NCBI GenBank assembly: GCA_019359235.1
Contig: JAHHHT010000007.1
Location: forward strand, 248,001 to 312,000
Direction: 5' to 3'
Length of the DNA: 64,000 nt
From: Oscillatoria princeps RMCB-10
Lineage (GTDB): Bacteria > Cyanobacteriota > Cyanobacteriia > Cyanobacteriales > Oscillatoriaceae
In this document: positions 44,560 to 51,858 of the stretch, in pieces
Numbering within the stretch: the first letter of the stretch is position 1
Layout: every line of letters begins with the position of its first letter
Program-made: the position numbers and the translations under genes
The notes under the pieces: model-generated
Database searches by the model: none
What the model was told of the DNA's origin: nothing
Seen by the model: only the letters and a program-made list of their open reading frames with translations

Positions 44560-45672
44560 ATGACATTAATACTAGCTGGAGATGTGGGTCGCCTTAATAC
44601 CCTGCGGCTGGTTGACACGGAAGCTAGACCACCCTTACAGAGGAGTTTCGAGAAAAATTACCGCAGCGCTGACTATGAAAATAGCGGTTTGCTTGCAATG
44701 GTACGGCAGTTTCTGCAAGACGCAGCTATGCCACCAAACTTAAGCGCTTCGTTACACAACCCTGCTGTTGCTAAAAAGGCTTGTTTCGCCCTGCCTTGTC
44801 CGATTATAAACAACACAGCCAACTTGACTTACAAGCTAAGGTGGCCCCAGATAGCTGCCGAACAACTGGCGCAGGCATTCCGATTCAACCAGATTGGATT
44901 AATCAACGATTTTGAAGCCGTTGGGTTTGGCGTCATTACCCTGGAGGAGTCGGATCTGCACACGTTACAACAGGGAAATCCTGGGAAGGGGAGTCCCCAG
45001 GAACGGAATCAAATTGCTATAATAGGAGCGGGTTCTGGACTGGGAGAAGCCTTTGTCATTAAGGATGCAATTAAAAAACCTGATGGGGTCGCCACTCCTA
45101 TCGTCTGTGCGTCGGAAGGGGGGCATGCCGACTACGCTCCCTATTCGCAGTATGAAATAGATTTGTGGACATTTTTACAAAAGGATACCGACAGTTTGCA
45201 CGTTGACATGGAGATGGTCATCTCCGGGAAGGGGATTCTGCAAATTTATCGGTTTTTGCGCGACGTTCGCCAGTTGTCCGAATCTCCAGACATGGCAAAA
45301 ATTGTTAAGACTTGGGAGGAAGAAGCCAAGCTTGGGGTGAAGAGTCTCGACCCGGCAGCTGAAATAGCCAAAGCTGCTCTATTTAAACGCGATCCTCTCT
45401 GCGAAAAATCTATGCAGATATTCCTGAAAGCCTATGGGGCTGAAGCGGGCAATTTTGCTCTTAAACTCAAACCCTACGGTGGGCTTTATGTGGCAGGCAG
45501 CATCGCTCCCAGAATTCTACCGCTATTTAAGGGAGTGGATTTCCTCGATGCCTTTAATCAGAAAGGCAAGGTGGGCAAGAACCTGCTCCCAGATATACCC
45601 GTGCGTGTTGTTTTGAATCCCCAGGTAGGGCTAAAGGGCGCTGAGTATTATGCTGTTAACGTTCTGAATTGA
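44560..45672 (+). CDS. glucokinase-like protein with altered phosphate loop
   Basis: A 370-residue Glk-family protein, clearly paralogous to the glucokinase encoded downstream. The catalytic-region motif LINDFEAVGFG and the segments IIGAGSGLGEAF, SEGGHADY and PYGGLYVAGSIAP are kept. However, the first phosphate motif, GDIGGTNTRLRL in the paralogue, reads GDVGRLNTLRL here, with one residue lost and Gly-Thr changed, and the sugar-side AGPVVNN reads CPIINN. ATP binding or glucose phosphorylation may therefore be impaired. It follows the conflict cluster on the same strand after ~370 nt and is convergent with the normal glucokinase. Confidence 0.85.
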   Translation: MTLILAGDVGRLNTLRLVDTEARPPLQRSFEKNYRSADYENSGLLAMVRQFLQDAAMPPNLSASLHNPAVAKKACFALPCPIINNTANLTYKLRWPQIAAEQLAQAFRFNQIGLINDFEAVGFGVITLEESDLHTLQQGNPGKGSPQERNQIAIIGAGSGLGEAFVIKDAIKKPDGVATPIVCASEGGHADYAPYSQYEIDLWTFLQKDTDSLHVDMEMVISGKGILQIYRFLRDVRQLSESPDMAKIVKTWEEEAKLGVKSLDPAAEIAKAALFKRDPLCEKSMQIFLKAYGAEAGNFALKLKPYGGLYVAGSIAPRILPLFKGVDFLDAFNQKGKVGKNLLPDIPVRVVLNPQVGLKGAEYYAVNVLN

Positions 45673-45809
45673 GCACCGGCGTCAGCACCACCGGCATTAA
45701 CCTAAAACGCGGGCATTAATTTGCAGATGCGCCGGTGGAGAGGCGCATCTGCCAACCCTAACAATGAAATCCGGTCAACTGAGAACACCAGACGGGAAAC
45801 AGCCCATCC

Positions 45810-46829
45810 CTACATTTTAGTGGTAGCATAGTTAGCAGCGCCAATCAGCCCCACCGCTTCATTCATAACAACATACACCGGCACCTTTTCCATTACCGAA
45901 CTCAACCGGCCCTTGTCCTTGAAAGCCTTTAAAAAGCCGCCCCCCTTCATCAGTTCGATATTTTTGGCTGCGATGCCACCGGCAATATATAAACCCCCGT
46001 AAGGCAGATTGTAGAGAGCGAGATTGCCCGCATCCGCCCCGTATGCTTCCATAAAGATTTGCATTGTGCGCTCACAGAGAAAACTGCTTTTCTGCGCCGC
46101 CGCTTTGGCAATCGCCTCCGCCGGATCGGGTGCGTTCAGAATATCACCCACTGGTTCTCCGGGAAATTTGCGGTCGCGCAAAAATTTGAAAATATCAACA
46201 ATTGCCGGCCCCGAAAGCACTCGCTCTACGGAAACGTGAGATATATTATACCGCTCTTGCAAATAGAGCAACAGCTCAAATTCCCACTCAGTGCGAGCGG
46301 CAAAATCAGCATGGCCACCTTCGGAAGCCCCGACATTATAAGTGCCCCCCTCTCGCGTTACATACCCTTTTCCCAAACCAGTACCAGCACCGATGATAGC
46401 AAGAGGGGCATCTGGCTGAGGTTCTGCATTCTGTAAGATTTCCAGGTCTTGTGGGTCGCTTTCCTTTAAACTCTGAATGCCGTAACCGACCGCAGCGAAA
46501 TCGTTAATCAAGCTCACCTTCTCGATTTCCAGTTCTTTCTGCAAGGCTTCCGCTTCTAGCCGTGGCCAATGTCCTAGATTGCTGATTTTCTCACAGGTGT
46601 TGTTGACCACCGGCCCCGCAACCGCAAAACAAGCTTTTGTGGGTGGTGTGTAGTTTTGTTTCTGACTGGCCTCTTTCAAAAAGTCCTCCACAATTTCCAC
46701 CAAATTTTGAAACTTGCTACAGGCGTAAGTCTTTTCATAGAAAGGTTGCCGTGAGGCTGACCCATTTTCGACTCCCACCAAGCGCAGTCTCGTGTTTGTT
46801 CCGCCTATATCGCCTGCTAGTAATGACAT
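45810..46829 (-). CDS. glk: glucokinase
   Basis: A 339-residue glucokinase that phosphorylates glucose to glucose 6-phosphate with ATP. The ATG at 46829 is chosen because it starts MSLLAGDIGGTNTRLRL, the canonical N-terminus, and TAGGAGA lies upstream; the frame extends farther without support. Motifs CFAVAGPVVNN, LINDFAAVGYG (catalytic Asp), IIGAGTGLG and SEGGHADFA are all intact. It is convergent with the degenerate paralogue, suggesting duplication and inversion. Confidence 0.95.
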   Translation of the reverse strand: MSLLAGDIGGTNTRLRLVGVENGSASRQPFYEKTYACSKFQNLVEIVEDFLKEASQKQNYTPPTKACFAVAGPVVNNTCEKISNLGHWPRLEAEALQKELEIEKVSLINDFAAVGYGIQSLKESDPQDLEILQNAEPQPDAPLAIIGAGTGLGKGYVTREGGTYNVGASEGGHADFAARTEWEFELLLYLQERYNISHVSVERVLSGPAIVDIFKFLRDRKFPGEPVGDILNAPDPAEAIAKAAAQKSSFLCERTMQIFMEAYGADAGNLALYNLPYGGLYIAGGIAAKNIELMKGGGFLKAFKDKGRLSSVMEKVPVYVVMNEAVGLIGAANYATTKM

Positions 46830-46939
46830 CGGCTGCTTTCTCCTATTCTTTGTTAGTAGGGAGGATCTCAGTTTTGCAAAAAGCCCGACTCCAACTGCCG
46901 GTTGGGGAAATCCCACGTCTTTCCCTCTCCCCGTTTTTG

Positions 46940-46960
46940 GGACAGGCGAGACGCCTTTCC
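46940..46960. repeat. ACAGGCGAGACGCCTTT palindrome copy
   Basis: A slightly degenerate member of the family at 1930, followed by CCTACGG, in the leader of the glucokinase gene. Confidence 0.6.
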
Positions 46961-47254
46961 TACGGGTAAGGGATTCATTCTGGGGTTGGGGGCTGGGGTT
47001 CCGAGCTCGCTGCAAAAGTGAGACGCACTCTGCTAAGTTAAGTTTAATTGCTCAATTGAAATTTGTCTAGTTTGGCAACAGTTGCAGTAGCAGATTTTAA
47101 CCGGCCTGTGGGCCACCAGTACCACCGGCGCGACGCCCCCACACCCGCCCGCCAGCAGGGGCGGCGATTGTGATCACCACCCCCACAGCGAGGGAGACTG
47201 ACAGGTTTGTGGAACACCGGCGGCGCGTTGAGCACCAGTATGTAGAACGCCCAG

Positions 47255-47512
47255 TTGCGTCTCTACCAGTCGAGCTCCGAGCTCCATCGTTCGAGCTCTG
47301 AACTCCATCAGTCGAGCTCCGAGCTCCATCGTTCGAGCTCTGAGGTCCATCATCCGAGCTCTGAGCTCCATCGTTCGAGCTCTGAGCTCCATCGTTCGAG
47401 CTCTGAGCTCCATTGTTCGAGCTCTGAACTCCATCGTTCGAGCTCCGAGCTCCATCGTTCGAGCTCCGAGCTCCATCAGTCGAGCTCTGAGCTCCATCAG
47501 TCGAGCTTTTAG
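47255..47512. repeat. 21-bp minisatellite, about 12 units
   Basis: Units of the form TCGAGCTC(T/C)GAGCTCCATCG, about 21 bp each, are repeated roughly twelve times with few changes. Every unit contains GAGCTC palindromes. Because 21 is a multiple of three, several frames on both strands stay open (heptapeptides such as SSELHRS on the plus strand, MELRART and SSNDGAQ on the minus). None has a start signal or a domain, so I treat it as non-coding. It lies in the 46830-47715 gene-free stretch. Confidence 0.93.
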
Positions 47513-47674
47513 GTGAATCTTCTCGAAAACCCCACCTCTTTCTCCCTCTCCCCGTGCACGCGGAAGGGGGTTGGGGGGTGGGGTTCATCCCACCAATGCG
47601 CAACGCCTTTTTCTTACTCCCCCTCTCCCCTTGTGGGAGAGGGGGTTGGGGGGTGAGGGGGTATGTTTGCGGTA

Positions 47675-47707
47675 AGAAACCCGGTTTCTTAAAGAAACCG
47701 GGTTTCC
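47675..47707. repeat. AGAAACC inverted pair
   Basis: Copies at 47675-47689 and 47693-47707 (last base changed) end nine nt before the stop codon of the minus-strand gene at 47716. Confidence 0.85.
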
Positions 47708-47715
47708 CAGTACCC

Positions 47716-49248
47716 TCACCGGCGCACCATTCGCGCCAAAACATTGCGGGTGATTTGCTCAGCTGCTGGATTCAGGCGGGAGGGGCGCAATTTATCCGCA
47801 TTATAATCGTCCAGCCCCCAACTCCACTGCATGGTGCCGGTGGCAAAAACAGTCGCACCGGCATCCGCAGTATAAACTGTCATGTCGCTGTAGCGAGTGG
47901 CACCCTCATATTGATAGGGCGAGTGACAGACGCGCACGGTATTTGCCGGCGCATTGCCAAACATCCGGTCAACTTCATAACCTAGCAATCCCGGCAATTT
48001 GTCCCCAGGTTGCAAGCCGGTGCCGGCAAGCAACCAGTCTGGCGCACCGGCATGGATAACCATATCCGCATCTACCTGAAATGTCTCGTACATCACCCCA
48101 ATTAAAGCGTCTTCCGGGCGATTCACCCGTTTGTTGCGCCACCGCGCTGTAATGCGGGATTTGTCGCTAGTGTCGCGAACGCGGGCCAATGGATCTTTGG
48201 CAGCCATCTCTTTATAGCCTACAATAGTGCGGTTCAAGTCGCCGGTGATGCGGCTGGGTTCAAATCGGATTTGCCAGTAACAGCTATTGGCAGAGAAAAA
48301 GCCGAGACTGACACCTCTGTCGCGGGCGGCTTCCACATTGTGCCGCATCTCCCACGACCAATACTCGTCGTGCCCAACTGAGAGAAAGGCTTTCTGAGAT
48401 AATAGCAATTTAGGGTTAAAATGAGTGTCCATATTCGTGGCGTAAGTAACATCGTAGCCTTCCCGTTCCAGCCACCGCACCATGTTGTATTCCCAGGCGG
48501 CGCTGGCGGCTCTTCTTTTCGGCTGGAGGTTGGTTAAGAACTCACCGGCACCCATACCGTATGCAGCCTGTCGGTTGGGACTGGCGGCGTAAGGCCGGTT
48601 GAAGGACACTTTGTAAGCTTGTTTGCCTTTGCTGTTCCAGCGGTAAAGGGATTTCCCGCCCCAATTATTATAAGCTTGAAAGGTGGTGACGCTAGATTGG
48701 AAGAGGATATCAGACGCCCGTTCGTCATCGCGCACCACAAAGATGATGTAACTTTGCTTGCCAGATTTGCCGGCAGTCAGTTTGGCTAAATAAATCCCAC
48801 TCGCCCAGTCTGTTGGGTCAGCTGGGTTGTTGGGTACAGTGAGAATATAAGGGTCTTTCCAGTGGCACTCAATCAGTCCGGAGGCTTGCTCTTCGATGGG
48901 GGGCGGCTGCGGCGTGCCGGTGCGAACAATCGGGCCAGTGATCCGGCGTGCGCCGGTGCCATTATACCAGCCGGTGCGTAAAATTTCTATAGTATAATTC
49001 GGCTCGCGAGTATTGACAAAAAGCGCAATTTGTGAGCCGCGACTGACGCTCGTGAGGGAGGCGTAGCCTTCGATTTCGCGTTTGGTGGCGGGGTTGGTGA
49101 GGTGCCAGCTGGTGGTGCCGGCTTTTTGGTTTTCGGCGGCGGTGGGATTGGCCGGCTTGTTTTGCGAGAGTGCCGGTGGGCGGGAGAGAATGGGGGTGGC
49201 GACGCCGAGTAAGAAGGCTTTTAAGAGGGTTCTGCGGGTGGGGTTCAT
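47716..49248 (-). CDS. N,N-dimethylformamidase beta-subunit-like protein, Tat-exported
   Basis: A 510-residue protein. The N-terminus is a twin-arginine signal, MNPTRRTLLKAFLLGVATPI, so it should fold before export to the periplasm. The body matches the DMFB large-subunit-like fold: REPNYTIEILRTGWYNGTGAR, the block from IIFVVRDDE to TTFQAYNNWGGKSLY, YDVTYATNMDTHFN, LSVGHDEYWSWEMRHNVEAA and a closing GTMQWSWGLDD. Only one subunit gene is present and the native substrate is unknown; formamide hydrolysis is an inference from family name. Palindromic repeats flank it on both sides. Confidence 0.85.
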   Translation of the reverse strand: MNPTRRTLLKAFLLGVATPILSRPPALSQNKPANPTAAENQKAGTTSWHLTNPATKREIEGYASLTSVSRGSQIALFVNTREPNYTIEILRTGWYNGTGARRITGPIVRTGTPQPPPIEEQASGLIECHWKDPYILTVPNNPADPTDWASGIYLAKLTAGKSGKQSYIIFVVRDDERASDILFQSSVTTFQAYNNWGGKSLYRWNSKGKQAYKVSFNRPYAASPNRQAAYGMGAGEFLTNLQPKRRAASAAWEYNMVRWLEREGYDVTYATNMDTHFNPKLLLSQKAFLSVGHDEYWSWEMRHNVEAARDRGVSLGFFSANSCYWQIRFEPSRITGDLNRTIVGYKEMAAKDPLARVRDTSDKSRITARWRNKRVNRPEDALIGVMYETFQVDADMVIHAGAPDWLLAGTGLQPGDKLPGLLGYEVDRMFGNAPANTVRVCHSPYQYEGATRYSDMTVYTADAGATVFATGTMQWSWGLDDYNADKLRPSRLNPAAEQITRNVLARMVRR

Positions 49249-49293
49249 GGGATCGCAACAGCAGTCTGAGGGTAAACTCTTGATAAGAATACC

Positions 49294-49352
49294 AGAAAGC
49301 CGGTTTGTTTAAGAATACCAGAAAGCCGGTTTCTTAAAGAAACCGGGTTTCT
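49294..49352. repeat. three AGAAA(C/G)CCGGTTTCT copies
   Basis: Two variants read AGAAAGCCGGTTTnT (49294-49308, 49320-49334) and share AATACC upstream; the third is a standard copy (49338-49352). They lie between two minus-strand genes. Confidence 0.85.
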
Positions 49353-49408
49353 TAACCCTCAGGAAGTCTTGGCAATAGGTAATCTCTGGGTCAGTCAGAG
49401 ACTGGCAG

Positions 49409-50305
49409 TTATTGAACCGGAGTTGGGGCTGATGGGTCAATCAGAGATTGCAGGGCGGTGGGGTTGCCTGAATTAATCGCCCTAGCCCATGACTGGATTG
49501 TGCGACCGGCGTACAGGGTTCCAAGGACATTAGTTTTAAAGGTTTCAAGACTGGGCAAAACAATTCTGTCCATTTTAGCGAAATTTGTATCGAGACGGTA
49601 GGGAAAGCGTCCAGTTATTTGGCGAAGGCGTATTTGGCAGTCACGATCTGGGCGATATTCCTTCGCACTGTCTCCCCATGAATCAACCAGAGCGATTGCT
49701 TCGGCTAATTGCTCAGCTGTTCCTTGAAATATGTGACCGTGGCAGTTCGTTTGTTGAAGGTTGCGAGTGCGACTGCTGGTGTCCTCTGGCTCCATCACGA
49801 CGTAGTAGGGCGGATTGTGGTAATGAGTGTCACGAGCCTTTGCCACATCAATCGCGTCGCCAATCCAAATATCGACAATTTTTGGCTGACCGGCAAGGAC
49901 GTTTTCCAGCATCCAGCAAACCACCGCTACTTTTATCTGATTGGCTTGGAAGTGATTTTGGCTGTCCCGAAATCGAGCCGTTATCTCAGTAGATAATGGA
50001 AACCACGTCTTCACCTCAATTCCTGGCTGTATATCTGGCATACCGCTTAGGATTGCATCAGGAAAGCCCGGGTCTTGTCTTATCCACCGGCAGCCATCAG
50101 GCCAAATCTGTGTTTCGTTCAAATGTCGGGCGAGCGCATATTCGAGCAAATTGCCAATAATTGGCGATAGCTTACTAACAATCTTCGAGATTTCGACTGC
50201 TCCCTGGAGATCGCTGGGTCTGGACACAGTGAGAACATCTACTGTATGCCCCTTCAAGCCGAGCAGTGCGCTAGCTGCGATTTCTAGAGCCTCCCGATAG
50301 TCCAC
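49409..50305 (-). CDS. type II restriction endonuclease
   Basis: A 298-residue protein. A PD-(D/E)XK nuclease core is visible as P82-D83 in PGFPDAIL, then E97-x-K99 in IEVKTW. The helical N-terminus and the C-terminal ~100 residues do not match a family I know. It is assigned as a restriction enzyme mainly from context: its start is three nt after a controller-type HTH gene, and a DNA methyltransferase is divergent from both. The recognition sequence cannot be inferred from reading alone. Confidence 0.8.
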   Translation of the reverse strand: MDYREALEIAASALLGLKGHTVDVLTVSRPSDLQGAVEISKIVSKLSPIIGNLLEYALARHLNETQIWPDGCRWIRQDPGFPDAILSGMPDIQPGIEVKTWFPLSTEITARFRDSQNHFQANQIKVAVVCWMLENVLAGQPKIVDIWIGDAIDVAKARDTHYHNPPYYVVMEPEDTSSRTRNLQQTNCHGHIFQGTAEQLAEAIALVDSWGDSAKEYRPDRDCQIRLRQITGRFPYRLDTNFAKMDRIVLPSLETFKTNVLGTLYAGRTIQSWARAINSGNPTALQSLIDPSAPTPVQ

Positions 50306-50307
50306 TT

Positions 50308-50559
50308 CTAATACCTTTGTTGCATAGCGGTTTCAAGTTCTTGGATGAAGTCAGCAAAGGAGATGCCAATTGCCTGACAAAATGCCCGGAGTTCAACAAC
50401 ATCGATGCGTCTCTCGCCCCGTTCGCATTTGCTGACGAAGGACTGCGTTTGTCCGAGACGCTCGGCGACTTGTTCCTGTGTGAGTCCTGCCGTTTTTCTG
50501 GCAGCCCGAAGGTGGCTCAGAAAAATGGCATACTCTTTTGTAAAAATTGACTTCTCCAT
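50308..50559 (-). CDS. XRE-family controller protein of the restriction-modification system
   Basis: An 83-residue helix-turn-helix protein: LRAARKTAGLTQEQVAERLG, TQSFVSKCERGERRID, then a dimerisation tail. The ATG at 50559 is chosen; upstream codons in the frame lack a usual N-terminus. Size and place match C (controller) proteins, which delay endonuclease expression and repress the methylase promoter. It ends just before the endonuclease start, so both are likely translated from one mRNA. Inverted ATAGTC/GACTAT elements lie in the divergent promoter gap. Confidence 0.88.
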   Translation of the reverse strand: MEKSIFTKEYAIFLSHLRAARKTAGLTQEQVAERLGQTQSFVSKCERGERRIDVVELRAFCQAIGISFADFIQELETAMQQRY

Positions 50560-50587
50560 CCGCGACCTCACCGAACACGGAAATGAT

Positions 50588-50621
50588 ATAGTCGGTTTCG
50601 CAATAGTCCAAAATCGACTAT
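50588..50621. promoter_or_regulatory. candidate controller-protein operator (C-box-like)
   Basis: ATAGTC at 50588-50593 and 50603-50608 and GACTAT at 50616-50621 give one direct repeat (15-bp period) and one inverted pair with a 7-bp spacer. It lies midway in the 82-bp gap between the controller and methylase genes. C-boxes of known systems use GACT/AGTC half-sites. Confidence 0.55.
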
Positions 50622-50641
50622 CGACGAGGAGATGGTAAAAT

Positions 50642-51775
50642 TTGGCCAGAGTCAAACGAACCGTGCCTGAAATGCCCTACAGCACAGACAGCCAGGAAGT
50701 TTTTAACAGTCCGCAGGAAGAGTCATTGCCAGTCAGTTCCCCAGCGCCGGTGGCAGTGCCTGCGACTGCCATAGACTCCGTGCGGATCGAGATGGCTGAC
50801 GCTGCTACCCGCTATTCATCGTGGGCTGCGCCAACAGTTATCGTGTCAGACGGTGCCTATGGATTGGGGCTTTTCCCCGGCGATCCGCCGACACCTGCCG
50901 GTCTGGCGGACTGGTACGCCCCTCACATCGCGGCATGGGCGCGTTACTCTCTACCGGAGACAACTTTATGGTTTTGGTGCAGTGAAATTGGCTGGGCTAC
51001 CGTCCACCCACTACTAGCACAAAATGGCTGGCAATACCGCTCAGTTAATGTCTGGGATAAGGGCGTTGCCCACATCGCCGGCAATGTCAATAGCAAGACG
51101 ATACGCCGCTTCCCTATCGTTACCGAAGTGTGCGTGCACTACGTTCGCAATGTCCAGCTACCTACTGGTGATGGTCAGTGGCTGCCAATGCCGCAGTGGC
51201 TGCGCCATGAGTGGCTTCGGAGTGGACTCATTCTGAGTAAAACTAACGAGGCGTGTGGCGTGAAAAATGCTGCAACGCGCAAATACTTCACTCAAGATCG
51301 TCTTTGGTACTTCCCACCGCCAGAAATGATGGAGCTTATTGTTACTTATGCCAACCGGCATGGCAAGCCAACGGAATGGCCGTACTTTTCAATTGATGGG
51401 AAATCACCAGTCACAGCAGAGCAGTGGTCGCGGATGCGAGCCAAGTGGAACCACGCTCACGGTGTCACAAATGTTTGGTCAGAACCGGCTGTTCGTGGTG
51501 CGGAACGCCTCAAGGACAAGCAGGCGAAGTGCGCTCACACCAACCAGAAGCCACTGCGCCTCATTGAAAGAATTATCCTTGCCACTAGCGATCCGGGCGA
51601 TGTTGTGTGGGAGCCATTTGGGGGTCTGTGTTCGGCTGCTGTGGCTTCGCTGCGGAAAGGGCGTCGCTGCTACAGTGCGGAGAGCAACCCCGATTACTAC
51701 CACCTGGCAAAAGCGCGGCTTGAACAGGAGTATTATATACGCGCCTCCTCTCTGTTTCCTGACCTCTCTTTTTAG
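50642..51775 (+). CDS. type II DNA methyltransferase
   Basis: A 377-residue amino-methyltransferase of the N4-cytosine/N6-adenine class. The start is TTG, preceded by GAGGAGATGG; an ATG at codon 11 is an alternative. Motif IV appears as SDGAYG (residues 69-74) where DPPY or SPPY is more usual. The SAM-binding motif I is DVVWEPFGGLCSAAVASLRKG near the C-terminus, preceded by NQKPLRLIERII. That order (catalytic motif first) indicates the beta class. It protects host DNA from the divergently encoded endonuclease. Confidence 0.9.
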   Translation: MARVKRTVPEMPYSTDSQEVFNSPQEESLPVSSPAPVAVPATAIDSVRIEMADAATRYSSWAAPTVIVSDGAYGLGLFPGDPPTPAGLADWYAPHIAAWARYSLPETTLWFWCSEIGWATVHPLLAQNGWQYRSVNVWDKGVAHIAGNVNSKTIRRFPIVTEVCVHYVRNVQLPTGDGQWLPMPQWLRHEWLRSGLILSKTNEACGVKNAATRKYFTQDRLWYFPPPEMMELIVTYANRHGKPTEWPYFSIDGKSPVTAEQWSRMRAKWNHAHGVTNVWSEPAVRGAERLKDKQAKCAHTNQKPLRLIERIILATSDPGDVVWEPFGGLCSAAVASLRKGRRCYSAESNPDYYHLAKARLEQEYYIRASSLFPDLSF

Positions 51776-51858
51776 TGTTTTGCCCGCGCCACAGTTCAGA
51801 TGTTTTCAACTCTTCTGAACCCTATCCTCCTCTTAGCCAAGTGGAGATTAGTTTTGAA

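Noticed and set aside
47097-47744. 215-codon minus-strand ORF with SSNDGAQ repeats
   Set aside because: It is open only because 21-bp units are a multiple of three; other frames and strands are open too, and no start signal or domain is present.
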